Below are positions 39,471-47,947 of a stretch of DNA of 52,115 nt, piece after piece (position 1 is the stretch's first letter; every line of letters starts with the position of its first letter). The DNA lies in NCBI RefSeq assembly GCF_014200675.1, contig NZ_JACHCI010000031.1, forward strand, positions 1 to 52,115, given 5' to 3'. The DNA comes from Janthinobacterium saanense. Its GTDB lineage: Bacteria; Pseudomonadota; Gammaproteobacteria; Burkholderiales; Burkholderiaceae_D. The notes beneath the pieces are model-generated. The model was not told the DNA's origin. It saw nothing but the letters and a program-made list of their open reading frames with translations, and ran no database searches. Made by a program: the position numbers and the translations under genes.

Positions 39471-41449
39471 TGGGTTAGCAGGCGGCGCAAGGTGGCTTGC
39501 GCGCGGGTTTGTTCATCCACACTGGCGTTACCATACTTCATCGCGGCGTAGATTGCCAGGAAGCGCGCCATGGCGGCGTGCGCCTCGGGCCTGGCCGTGA
39601 TACTGGCCAGCCGCGCAGCATAACTGTGCGGGCCTTCATGCGGCGCACGGCTGCAGCCGCGGCGCGCCTGCTGGCGGCAAAATTGCGCATACAGGGTATC
39701 GAGCCCATCGCCAGATTGAGCGTGCTTGCGGTGGATCAGCCATCCTGCCACAGCGGCCAGCGCCGCCAATACAGCACAGGCCAGCGCAATGGTCGTTGGC
39801 GAGAGCGACCTGGCGGCAGCGAGGGCGTCGCGCTGGCGCTGCGGCGTGTAATCGAGCACCCAGCTTTTCCAGCCCTGTTCGACGCGCTGCCACTGGCTGC
39901 GCCAGGCGTCGACCGTGCCGCCGCTATCGCCATCGAGGCCGATCAGGGTGCGCCAGCTTGCCACGGCAGGCGGCAACGCTGCAGCCAGATTGCGCTCGGT
40001 GCGCAGCGGCGCCACCGCGCTGGTAGGGTCGATACGCACCCAGCCGCGCCCGGCCAGCCAGACTTCGCTCCAGGCGTGCGCGTCGGACTGGCGCAGGCTC
40101 AAGCTGCCATCGGCATGGCGTTCACCACCCTGGTAGCCGGTGACCACGCGGGCCGGTATGCCCATGGCGCGCATCAGCACCGTAAAGCTGCCCGCATAGT
40201 GTTCGCAAAATCCCGCCTGGGTATGGAACAGAAAATCATCGACGCCATCGCCGTCCAGCAAGGGCGGTTGCAAGGTGTAGCGGAATGGTGCTTGCCGAAA
40301 ATACGTGAGCACGGCTGCTATCGCCGCCTCGGGTGCTAATTGCTGCGCGCCGCTGCCGCGCAATTGCCGCGCCCAGGCCCGGCTGCGCGGATTGACGCCG
40401 GCCGGCAGTTGCAGCCATCGCCGCTGCTGCGCCGCCGTCAGCTTCGTTTGCAAGCGGTAGCCCATGGCGGAACTGGCGCGGTAGCGCACGGGCGCATCGA
40501 TGGGGCGCACGGTCGACACCTCCAGCGCCGGCGACACCAGGTAGGGATTGCCGGCCAGGCGCTCGATGGAGCGGGGCAGGTCGAGTACCAGGATGCGGCG
40601 CTGGCCGCTGGGCTGCAAGTTGACGGTGTAATCGCTGCGTGCGCCATCGAGCACGATGTCCGTCTTGCCGCCCTCGGCAGGTTCTGGGCCGCGCGTCCAG
40701 CTCGTGCCATCGTAATCGTTCAGCACCAGGCCACGCCAGTACAACTGATCCTGTGGCGGGATAGGCGTGCTGAAACGCGCCGTCAGCACGGTCTCGCCAG
40801 ACAGGGCCAGGCTGGCGATGGCGCCTGGCGCCATGCTGTCGCTCAGTCCCGTGCGCGCCTGTGCGCCGGCGTGGGAAGCGCCCCACAGGGGACCGCTGAT
40901 GCGCGGCACCGCAAAAAACAGCAGCACCGAGAGGGGGATGACGATGGCCAGCATCTGGCCCAGCAAACGCAAACGCTGCCATAGCGGCGCTTGCACGGCG
41001 CCGTACCGGGACGACAATAAGCCGGCCAGCAGCATCACGATGGTGGCCAGCATCCAGACGGCGGCAGCGATGCCCTGGGCATGGAAAAAGCTGGCCAGCA
41101 GCAGGAAAAAACTCAGGAAGACAAATACGAAGATATCGCGCCGGCCATGCATTTCCAGCGATTTCAAGGACAGCAGCAAGGCCAGCATGGCCACGCCGGG
41201 ATCGCGGCCCAGCAAGCTGCCATAGCTGAGGTAGACGCCGCCGATGCCCAGCAGGGCCAGCGGCAGCAAGACTGGCAGCGGTGGCTGGCGCAGGCCGCGC
41301 ACGGTGATCACGGCGCGCCACAGCAGGGGCGCGGCAACGGCGGCCGACAGCCAGGCCGGCAAGTGCAGCGCATGCGGCGCCAGCACCATCGCGGCCGCCA
41401 GCAACAGCAGCACAATATCGGCTTTTTCGCGGCCCAGATGGCGCATCAT
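39461..41449 (-). CDS. tgpA: TgpA-type membrane transglutaminase
   Basis: A 662-residue membrane protein. Residues 1-190 hold several helices (DUF3488), for example IVLLLLAAAMVLAPHAL and MLAIVIPLSVLLFFAVPRI. The transglutaminase-like core carries the Cys in HTQAGFCEHYAGSFTVLMRA, the His in SDAHAWSEVWLAGRG and the Asp in RIDPTSAV. A helix near residue 555 (TTIALACAVLAALAAVAGWL) precedes a DUF4129-like C terminus. TgpA from Pseudomonas aeruginosa is an essential periplasmic transglutaminase; here the role is inferred by family. It is in the usual MoxR-DUF58-TgpA operon, overlapping the DUF58 end as ATGA (41446-41449). Confidence 0.92.
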   Translation of the reverse strand: MMRHLGREKADIVLLLLAAAMVLAPHALHLPAWLSAAVAAPLLWRAVITVRGLRQPPLPVLLPLALLGIGGVYLSYGSLLGRDPGVAMLALLLSLKSLEMHGRRDIFVFVFLSFFLLLASFFHAQGIAAAVWMLATIVMLLAGLLSSRYGAVQAPLWQRLRLLGQMLAIVIPLSVLLFFAVPRISGPLWGASHAGAQARTGLSDSMAPGAIASLALSGETVLTARFSTPIPPQDQLYWRGLVLNDYDGTSWTRGPEPAEGGKTDIVLDGARSDYTVNLQPSGQRRILVLDLPRSIERLAGNPYLVSPALEVSTVRPIDAPVRYRASSAMGYRLQTKLTAAQQRRWLQLPAGVNPRSRAWARQLRGSGAQQLAPEAAIAAVLTYFRQAPFRYTLQPPLLDGDGVDDFLFHTQAGFCEHYAGSFTVLMRAMGIPARVVTGYQGGERHADGSLSLRQSDAHAWSEVWLAGRGWVRIDPTSAVAPLRTERNLAAALPPAVASWRTLIGLDGDSGGTVDAWRSQWQRVEQGWKSWVLDYTPQRQRDALAAARSLSPTTIALACAVLAALAAVAGWLIHRKHAQSGDGLDTLYAQFCRQQARRGCSRAPHEGPHSYAARLASITARPEAHAAMARFLAIYAAMKYGNASVDEQTRAQATLRRLLTQCR

Positions 41450-42372
41450 GGCGCTTCCGCCAGCGCGCGCAAACAGCTTTCCTGGTGGCGTGGGCCCAGG
41501 CCGGGCGCCATGCTCAAACCATCGAGGCGCAAGCCGTACGGCAAGCCTGCCGCTTCCGCTTGCAGCACCCAGGCGGCCAGGCGTGACAGCCGCGCTTCCA
41601 TGGTGAGCGTGTCGGGCAGGCTGGCCAGATCGAACCAGAGAGCGCCTTGCCGGCTATCCGTAGCCTGGAAATGCTTGCTGTATAAGTGTTCGCCATCGTG
41701 GCGGGCGATCTGGCGCCAGGCCAGCCTTTGTAGCGGATCGCCGGGCTGGTAGGCGCGCACGCCGGCCAGTTCGTGGTGCTGGTCTTGCGCTTGCATGCTG
41801 GCCGGTGGCGTGGGAAGTGGCGGGCTGGGGTTTTCCGGACGCGGCAGCACCAGCACGCGCGCTTCGGGCTGCCATCAGCACCAGGCGTAAAACAGGCCTA
41901 GCGGAAAACTGCTGGACAGGTGCAGGGATGGCGCTTGCAGCCAGCCGCGCCGGGTGGCTGCCACGGTGATGACGAGGATGCTCTCGCCATGTGCGGTCAC
42001 ATCGGCTTGCTGGACCTCAGCATGGGGCGTGGCCAGGGAGATGGCGTGGCGCGAACGTGCGCTGCGGTTGATCAGGCGCAGCGTGAATACTGCGCTGTCA
42101 CCGGCAAATACGGGTATTCCCGGCGTGGCGGCCAGCGACAGGCCAGCCAGGTTGCGGCTGGCGAACAGCATGTCGACGATGGCGCAGGCGGCGACAAAAC
42201 AGGTCAGCGCATAACCTAAGCCCAGCTGGAAATTGACGGCGGCGATCCACAGCGCCAGCAGCAGCGCGCCGAACGCCAGGCCGGCGCGCGAGGGGCGGAT
42301 ATGCACGCGGTGCGCGCCCAGCCAGGGCCGTACCGGCAAATAAGACCGCCATGGTCCGCCGCTGCCTTGCAT
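41446..42372 (-). pseudogene. DUF58 protein gene with in-frame TGA
   Basis: The frame is one continuous DUF58 protein except for TGA at 41877-41875, inside SFPLGLFYAWC-stop-WQPEARVLVLP. Both sides stay in the same frame. The N-terminal part has two membrane helices (AGLAFGALLLALWIAAVNFQ) and the C-terminal part has the DUF58 block HHELAGVRAYQPGDPLQRLA, then WRQIARHDGEHLYSKHF. The intact product would have about 308 residues. DUF58 proteins partner MoxR ATPases and carry a VWA-like domain. Either the gene is recently inactivated, or this is a sequencing error, or the stop is read through. It is five bases downstream of the MoxR gene. Confidence 0.8.
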
Positions 42373-42377
42373 GGCGC

Positions 42378-43295
42378 TCAGACGGGCACGGCCAGCAGCA
42401 ATTGCTGCAGCAGCGCGCGGCTGTACGCCGTGCCTGGCGTTCCTTGCGCCGGATGCAGCCGGTGCGCGCAGACGGGCAGCAGCATCGCCTGCACATCTTC
42501 GGGCGTGACGTGGTCGCGCCCCGCCAGCGCGGCCCAGGCGCGTGCCGCCTGCAGCAGGGCCAGCGCGGCGCGCGGACTCAAACCATCGACAAACGCGCCG
42601 TCATTGCGCGTGGCGTGCACCAGCGCCAGCACATAGTCGGCCAGCGCGGGCGCAGCATGGATGTGCTTCAGCGCCGCTTGCGCCTGCAGCAGTTCTTCGG
42701 CGTTCATCACGGCCGGCAATTGCTGCAGCATGCGGCGGCGGTCGGCGCCCAGCAGCAGGGCGCGTTCGGTGGCGGCGTCCGGGTAGCCGAGGGTGACGCA
42801 CATCAGGAAGCGGTCCAGCTGCGATTCGGGCAGCGGAAAAGTGCCCAGCTGGTGTGCGCAGTTTTGCGTGGCGATCACGAAGAAGGGCTGCGGCAAGCTG
42901 CGCGTCACGCCATCCTGGCTCACTTGCCGCTCTTCCATCGCTTCGAGCAAGCCCGATTGGGTCTTCGGCGTGGCGCGGTTGATTTCATCGGCCAGCAGCA
43001 CTTGTGTGAACAGCGGGCCAGGGTGAAACACGAAACTGCCGCTGCCCCGGTCGTACACGGACATGCCGGCCACGTCGGCCGGCAGCAGGTCGCTGGTAAA
43101 TTGCTGACGCTTCCATTGCAGTCCCAGCGTGATGGCCAGCGCATGCGCCAGCGTGGTCTTGCCTACGCCAGGCACGTCTTCGATCAACAGATGGCCGCCG
43201 GCCAGCACGCAGGCCAGGGTCTGGCGGATTTGCAGTTCTTTGCCGACCAGTACGTCGCCGATCTGGCGCGCGGCCGCGTGTATTTTCAAAAACAT
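42378..43295 (-). CDS. MoxR-family AAA+ ATPase
   Basis: A 305-residue MoxR ATPase, starting at ATG 43295 (MFLKIHAAARQIGDVLVGKE). The Walker A motif is EDVPGVGKTTLAHAL (about 39-53), Walker B is VLLADEINRATPKTQSGLLE (about 99-118), and sensor 1 is FFVIATQNCAHQLGTFPLPE (about 138-157). The C-terminal lid domain includes LSPRAALALLQAARAWAALA. MoxR proteins act as chaperones for VWA/DUF58 partners in maturation of enzymes or envelope complexes. It is the first gene of the moxR-DUF58-tgpA-mltB unit, and divergent from the deacetylase-like gene. Confidence 0.94.
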   Translation of the reverse strand: MFLKIHAAARQIGDVLVGKELQIRQTLACVLAGGHLLIEDVPGVGKTTLAHALAITLGLQWKRQQFTSDLLPADVAGMSVYDRGSGSFVFHPGPLFTQVLLADEINRATPKTQSGLLEAMEERQVSQDGVTRSLPQPFFVIATQNCAHQLGTFPLPESQLDRFLMCVTLGYPDAATERALLLGADRRRMLQQLPAVMNAEELLQAQAALKHIHAAPALADYVLALVHATRNDGAFVDGLSPRAALALLQAARAWAALAGRDHVTPEDVQAMLLPVCAHRLHPAQGTPGTAYSRALLQQLLLAVPV

Positions 43296-43477
43296 GGGGT
43301 TTCCATCGTGGGGCAAGGGCTGATTAATTTACAATGACTGCGCCTGGATCAGGTGAATGACGATGCGCCTGCCTGGCACGCTGCCCGCCAGCGGCACGCA
43401 CGTGGTAGATTAGAACAGAAGCAGAGTAAAAGCACGCCAGGATTTTAAGCGAGAAGGCGTCCGAGGATACAGAGACC

Positions 43478-43513
43478 AAGAGTACAGCAATGAGTACAGC
43501 TATGAGTACAGCT
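43478..43513 (+). repeat. Three 12-bp tandem units spanning the deacetylase start
   Basis: AAGAGTACAGCA, ATGAGTACAGCT and ATGAGTACAGCT follow head to tail. The second and third units each supply an in-frame ATG, so the start codon lies inside a repeat that can change copy number without shifting the frame. Confidence 0.85.
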
Positions 43514-44428
43514 ATTTATACCCACCCCGATTGCCGCCGCCACGAGATGGGCGAGTGGCATCCCGAATCGCCGGCGCGCCTGCAGGCTATCAGCGATCAA
43601 CTGATCCTTGCGCATATCAGCGACCTGGTCGAGCACCGTGATGGGGTGCGCGCGCAATTGTCCGATATCGAACGCAATCACAGCGCCACGGCGATCGGGC
43701 TGGTGCGCGACAATGTGCCGGCAGAGGGAGATTATTATCCGCTCGACGGCGACACCCTGCTCAATGCGCACAGCTACAACGCGGCGCTGGCGGCGGCCGG
43801 TTCCGCCGTGGCGGCCACCGACGCCGTCATCGATGGCGAGATTATCAATGCCTTTTGCGCCATCCGCCCGCCTGGCCACCACGCGCGGCCCAGCGAACCG
43901 ATGGGTTTTTGCCTGTTCAATAATGTCGCCATCGCCGCCAAGCATGCGCTCGACGTGCGCGGGCTGGAACGGGTGGCCATCGTCGACTTCGACGTACATC
44001 ACGGCAATGGCACGGCAGAATCGGTGGCGCACGACCCGCGCATTTTGATGGTGAGCTTTTTCCAGCATCCGTATTATCCCTACAGCGATGTGGAGTCGTA
44101 CACGGACACGCGGGTCAACGTGCCCGTGCCGGCCCGCTCGAAAGGCGATGTGGTGCGCCAGCTGGTGCTGGACCACTGGCTGCCGGCGCTGCACCGGCAC
44201 CAGCCGCAGATGCTGTTCATTTCCGCCGGTTTCGACGCCCACCGCGAAGACGATGTGGGCGGCATGGGCCTGGTCGAAGCCGATTACAGCTGGATGACGG
44301 AACAGATGATGGCGGTGGCCAAACAATATGGCAATGGCCGCATCGTCAGCTGCCTCGAAGGCGGCTACAACCTGTCGTCGCTGGGCCGCAGCGTGGCGGC
44401 GCATGTGAAGGCGCTGGCGGAATTGTAA
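43490..44428 (+). CDS. Histone deacetylase-family hydrolase
   Basis: A 312-residue protein of the arginase/deacetylase fold. The catalytic region has RPPGHHARPSEPMGFCLFNN (His-His dyad, about 126-145), VAIVDFDVHHGNGTAESV (zinc Asp and His, about 162-179) and FISAGFDAHREDDVGG (zinc Asp). LEGGYNLSSLGRSVAAHV at the C terminus is typical. All metal ligands are intact. Bacterial members deacetylate polyamines, acetoin-related compounds or other small amides, and the substrate cannot be told from sequence. Start may be ATG 43490 or the repeated ATG 43502. The gene appears monocistronic. Confidence 0.92.
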   Translation: MSTAMSTAIYTHPDCRRHEMGEWHPESPARLQAISDQLILAHISDLVEHRDGVRAQLSDIERNHSATAIGLVRDNVPAEGDYYPLDGDTLLNAHSYNAALAAAGSAVAATDAVIDGEIINAFCAIRPPGHHARPSEPMGFCLFNNVAIAAKHALDVRGLERVAIVDFDVHHGNGTAESVAHDPRILMVSFFQHPYYPYSDVESYTDTRVNVPVPARSKGDVVRQLVLDHWLPALHRHQPQMLFISAGFDAHREDDVGGMGLVEADYSWMTEQMMAVAKQYGNGRIVSCLEGGYNLSSLGRSVAAHVKALAEL

Positions 44429-44440
44429 GGTGGTCTGATT

Positions 44441-44854
44441 CTAAAACAGCGGCAGGCGGCTGCGCGAGTTGGTATGCCGATGCGTCTGGAAACCGAGCGC
44501 GTCGCCGGCCATGAAGCGCCGCCAGGCTTGCGTATAGACCGCCGAGGACTTGTCGGTGTCGAAGCTGTCCAGGTGCAGCATGTCGCGGTGATGCTTGATT
44601 TCATTGACCAGCTGGTCGTACAGCGCTTGCAAGCCGTAGGTATCGGCGCTCTGGCGTTTCAAGGTATCTTCCAGCGCCGCGATTTTCAGTTGCAGCTGGC
44701 GATAGTCTTTTTGCAGCCGCGCCAGACTGTGCGGCGGACGCTTGACGGGGCCTGCCTGACGATAGCGCGCGCCTGAACCCAAGCGCGTCTTTTCTTTCCG
44801 CCCGACGATATCGTCTTCCGGCGTTGGCATGTCGCCAGCCTTTTCCATCACCAT
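44441..44854 (-). CDS. Hypothetical coiled-coil protein
   Basis: A 137-residue charged protein of unknown family. Residues 40-90 (SLARLQKDYRQLQLKIAALE, then DTLKRQSADTYGLQALYDQL) have the heptad pattern of a coiled coil. The C terminus has YTQAWRRFMAGDALGFQTHR. No signal peptide or membrane segment is seen, so it is likely cytoplasmic. The start may be ATG 44854 or 44848. It converges with the deacetylase-like gene with 12 bases between the stops. No function is assigned. Confidence 0.65.
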   Translation of the reverse strand: MVMEKAGDMPTPEDDIVGRKEKTRLGSGARYRQAGPVKRPPHSLARLQKDYRQLQLKIAALEDTLKRQSADTYGLQALYDQLVNEIKHHRDMLHLDSFDTDKSSAVYTQAWRRFMAGDALGFQTHRHTNSRSRLPLF

Positions 44855-45005
44855 GTGTACCGCTTCCCTTCGTTTGAATCCGGCAGATGCAAAGAGCAGC
44901 TCCGGAAATCATTGCTTTTCATTTAAGAGGCGGTATTAGAGCATATTTTTTTATTGCTGAAAATAAATATAATAGCCTTTGTAGAAATATTTACAATTTT
45001 GTATC

Positions 45006-45788
45006 TTAATGTATATTGATGGCAGGATGCTTGCCGCTGGCCATGGTCTCGCTGGCATAGGTCAGTATCAGCAAGGTATTGTCGTCCCAGCTGCGGTCAT
45101 GCAGCGGCGGCACATAGCGGCGCAGGTCTTCCTTCAGACGCACGCTCATCGAGCGAGTGCTCGAACGCGCTTCGACGGAGGCGAGTGTGTGGCGCGACGG
45201 AAATGGCACGTGGATCAGTGCAGAATGGCAGGGGCCGCCCGCCATGCGGAAAAAATTACGCATGATGAAGGAGAGCTGCTCCTGCTCCACCGCCCAGCGC
45301 ACTTCGCATTCGAGCCGCAAGTCGCCCAGCCGGCGCACATTGGGCGGCAGGCCCGGCGTATGGATGTCGGGCTGCCAGCGCAGCGAGGCGCGTTTCTTGT
45401 TGCTGACCAGGTCGGCGTTTGCATCGTAGGCCGTCTTGTCGCGCGACAGGACGAAGGTGCCTTCTGCTGACAGCGGAATCGGAATCGACAGATTGTCTGC
45501 CGACAAGTGCAGGGTCACGTCATCGAGCGTGTCCTCTGGCGTGGAGGGCAATAGCATGAAGCGCAGCGGCGCAGCCGGCGCCAGCTGCAGATGATCGGCA
45601 TAGGCGTCCAGTCCCCTGAGCATGGTGCGATAGGGGCGCAGGTCGGGATCGCGCGCGCTTTGTACATCGACGATTTGCTGCATTTCCTGCCTGGCCGTGC
45701 CATCGCCAGCGATCACCGGTTCTTGGGCCATCGCTGGCAGCAGGCACGCTGCCATGGCGGCGAGGAAGGAAAGGCGGGAAATGGGCAT
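45006..45788 (-). CDS. Secreted protein of unknown function
   Basis: A 260-residue protein with signal peptide MPISRLSFLAAMAACLLPAM ending near Ala-Gln at 21-22. The mature region is alternating polar and hydrophobic, for example TLDDVTLHLSADNLSIPIPL, then GTFVLSRDKTAYDANADLVS. Residues ARSSTRSMSVRLKEDLRRYV and HDRSWDDNTLLILTYASE precede the C terminus. I do not recognise the family. A periplasmic location is expected. It is monocistronic, diverges from ylqF and converges on no gene. Confidence 0.7.
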   Translation of the reverse strand: MPISRLSFLAAMAACLLPAMAQEPVIAGDGTARQEMQQIVDVQSARDPDLRPYRTMLRGLDAYADHLQLAPAAPLRFMLLPSTPEDTLDDVTLHLSADNLSIPIPLSAEGTFVLSRDKTAYDANADLVSNKKRASLRWQPDIHTPGLPPNVRRLGDLRLECEVRWAVEQEQLSFIMRNFFRMAGGPCHSALIHVPFPSRHTLASVEARSSTRSMSVRLKEDLRRYVPPLHDRSWDDNTLLILTYASETMASGKHPAINIH

Positions 45789-46015
45789 GGAAAGCGTGCT
45801 CGGTTAATGTGCTATGGAGGAAACGGCTTGCAATGAATCAATAGCTGCTGTCCTGCAGCATGGGCCAACGAATCTTAGCATTGAGTCAAATGCCAAAATA
45901 TCACCAATTGTCTCGCTGGCGTCGCACGGCAGGGCTGCGTCGTCCATAAAATGGGACGCCCGGGCGGCAACCACGTAAAATAGCGGATTGACTGAACGAT
46001 TTTGAAAGCAAGAGC

Positions 46016-46963
46016 ATGGCGATACAATGGTACCCAGGACACATGAACGCGGCCCGCAAGAAGGCGGCCGAAACCATGGAAAACACCGATCTGGTGATTG
46101 AAGTGGTCGACGCGCGTCTGCCGGCCGCCAGTTGCAATCCCATGGTGGAAGAGCTGCGCCTGTTCCGCCAGCGCCCCTGCCTGAAAATCCTCAACAAGAT
46201 CGACCTGGCCGATCCGGAAGCGACCGCCGCCTGGGTAGCCTATTTCAATGCCCAGGAAGGCGTGACTGCGTACGCCATGACGACCAAGAAGCCGGGCGAC
46301 GTGGCGCGCATACCGGAGCTGGCGAAGTCGCTGGCGCCGCATCGCGGCGTGCCGACCAAGCCGCTGCGCATCATGATCATGGGCATCCCCAACGTGGGCA
46401 AATCGACCCTGATGAACGCCTTGCTGAAAAAGCGCGTGGCCAAGGTGGGCGACGAGCCGGCCGTGACCAAGATGCAGCAAAAGCTTTATCTGGACAAGAA
46501 CACCATCCTGGTCGATACGCCCGGCATGCTGTGGCCGAAGATTGCCGTGCCCAGCGATGGCCTGATGCTGGCGGCCAGCCACGCGATCGGTTCGAATGCG
46601 CTGATTGAAGAAGAAGTGGCAGTGTTCCTGGCCGAGGAGCTGCTCAAGCGCTACCCGCACTTGCTGCACGCGCGCTACGGCACCAAGGTTGATGAAGTCG
46701 ATGCGATCGGCGTGGTCGAAGGCATCGCCGCCAAGCGCGGTTTCCGCATCAAGGGCGGCGACTACGATTTCGAAAAAGCCTCGCACACCCTGCTGCTCGA
46801 TTACCGCAGTGGTACTTTGGGACGCATTTCGCTGGAAACGCCGGACACGCGCGGCGCCCTGCTGGCGCAGCACGCGGCCGAGATGGCAGAAAAAGCGGCA
46901 AAAGCCGCCGCCCTGGCAGCCGAGAAGGCGGCCAATGCGTCGCGCGGCAAGCGCGGCACCTGA
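46016..46963 (+). CDS. ylqF: Ribosome biogenesis GTPase (circularly permuted)
   Basis: A 315-residue YlqF/RbgA-type GTPase. The motif order is permuted: G4 is LNKIDLAD (about 59-66), G1 is MGIPNVGKSTLMNALL (about 121-136), and G3 is LVDTPGMLWPK (about 165-175). The N terminus MAIQWYPGHMNAARKKAAE is the family start. The C-terminal part ends in an Ala/Lys-rich helix (EKAAKAAALAAEKAANASRG). In Bacillus the homologue takes part in late 50S assembly; in betaproteobacteria the family is conserved but its exact role is less studied. It stands alone, and the strong terminator follows at 46977. Confidence 0.94.
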   Translation: MAIQWYPGHMNAARKKAAETMENTDLVIEVVDARLPAASCNPMVEELRLFRQRPCLKILNKIDLADPEATAAWVAYFNAQEGVTAYAMTTKKPGDVARIPELAKSLAPHRGVPTKPLRIMIMGIPNVGKSTLMNALLKKRVAKVGDEPAVTKMQQKLYLDKNTILVDTPGMLWPKIAVPSDGLMLAASHAIGSNALIEEEVAVFLAEELLKRYPHLLHARYGTKVDEVDAIGVVEGIAAKRGFRIKGGDYDFEKASHTLLLDYRSGTLGRISLETPDTRGALLAQHAAEMAEKAAKAAALAAEKAANASRGKRGT

Positions 46964-46976
46964 CAGGCCTGACTCA

Positions 46977-47016
46977 AAAAAAAGCGCCGCGACAGCAATC
47001 TCGCGGCGCTTTTTTT
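46977..47016. terminator. Bidirectional terminator between ylqF and dioxygenase gene
   Basis: AAAAAAGCGCCGCGA and TCGCGGCGCTTTTTT form a long stem with A and T tracts on both sides, serving both convergent genes. Confidence 0.92.
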
Positions 47017-47833
47017 ATGCGGCGTGGCTCTCGCCAAACCTGAAACTGGTCACCGCCAGCGCACCGGCGAAATCATCTTCGTGATACACGACCTGCGCCG
47101 CTTCCTGTTCGGCCGCGCCCAGCGCCACCATCAGCGGCAGCAGATGGTCTTCGTATGGATGCGACTGGCGCGCGCCGGGCGCCTGGTCCCAATGCAGCAA
47201 GTGTTCCAGGCGCTGGGCCGGCGGCTGCGCCATGACCAGCCTTAGCCAGGCGTCGAACTGGTGCGAGGCGATGGCGCCCGGCTGGCCGAACTGGCGCAGG
47301 TTGTGGTAGCTGAGGCCACTGCCGGCAATCAGCACGCCTTGCCGGCGCAGGACGGCCAGTGCGCGGCCCACTTCGATATGCGTGAGCGGATCGTAGCCGT
47401 GTTTCAGCGACAGCTGCACCAGCGGCACGTCCGCTTGCGGATAGATCGGGTACAGGGCGCTGAAAGTGCCGTGGTCAAAGCCCCGTTCATGGTCCAGGCG
47501 CGCAGGGTGGCCAGCCGCGTCGAGCAAGTCTTTGACTTGCGCTGCCAGCGCCGGGTCGCCTGGCGCCGGATACTGGATTTGATAGGTATGCGGCGGAAAA
47601 CCCGAATAGTCATACAGCATGCCGGGACGCGGGCTGGCCGAGACCAAAAATTGCGGTCCTTCCCAGTGCGCCGTGACGACCAGCACGGCCTTGGGCCGCA
47701 GGCCGATCTGGCGCGGGATATCTTTCAGCGATGCTTCGAGCACGTCGTAGCGGTTGCCGACATGCTCTTTCATGAAGGGCCAGGGGCCGCCGCCGTGCGA
47801 CAGGAAATAGGTGGGGAAAATGTGCTCTTGCAT
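47015..47833 (-). CDS. DODA-type extradiol ring-cleavage dioxygenase
   Basis: A 272-residue class III extradiol dioxygenase of the LigB/DODA group. The iron/zinc ligands are in TYFLSHGGGPWPFM (His13), LVVTAHWEGPQFL (about 51-63) and SHPYEDHLLPL (about 222-232), with a further FDHGTFSALYPIYP. The C terminus has SFRFGESHAA. The family includes 4,5-DOPA dioxygenase (YgiD) and plant betalain enzymes. The substrate here is unknown. It diverges from the LysR gene at 47948 and is likely regulated by it. The stop lies within the bidirectional terminator. Confidence 0.9.
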   Translation of the reverse strand: MQEHIFPTYFLSHGGGPWPFMKEHVGNRYDVLEASLKDIPRQIGLRPKAVLVVTAHWEGPQFLVSASPRPGMLYDYSGFPPHTYQIQYPAPGDPALAAQVKDLLDAAGHPARLDHERGFDHGTFSALYPIYPQADVPLVQLSLKHGYDPLTHIEVGRALAVLRRQGVLIAGSGLSYHNLRQFGQPGAIASHQFDAWLRLVMAQPPAQRLEHLLHWDQAPGARQSHPYEDHLLPLMVALGAAEQEAAQVVYHEDDFAGALAVTSFRFGESHAA

Positions 47834-47892
47834 GGCGATTCCTCGATGGGATGGCTGGTGATGGCACTACTATAGTCATGACTGCACAGTTG

Positions 47893-47913
47893 ATCAATAC
47901 AGGGATTATTGAT
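47893..47913. promoter_or_regulatory. LysR operator candidate upstream of dioxygenase and LysR genes
   Basis: ATCAAT, nine bases, then ATTGAT forms a 21-bp inverted repeat with the T-N11-A layout, in the 114-bp divergent gap. Confidence 0.45.
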
Positions 47914-47947
47914 ATATCATTTCCTTTTTGTTGATGATGGTGAGCTC

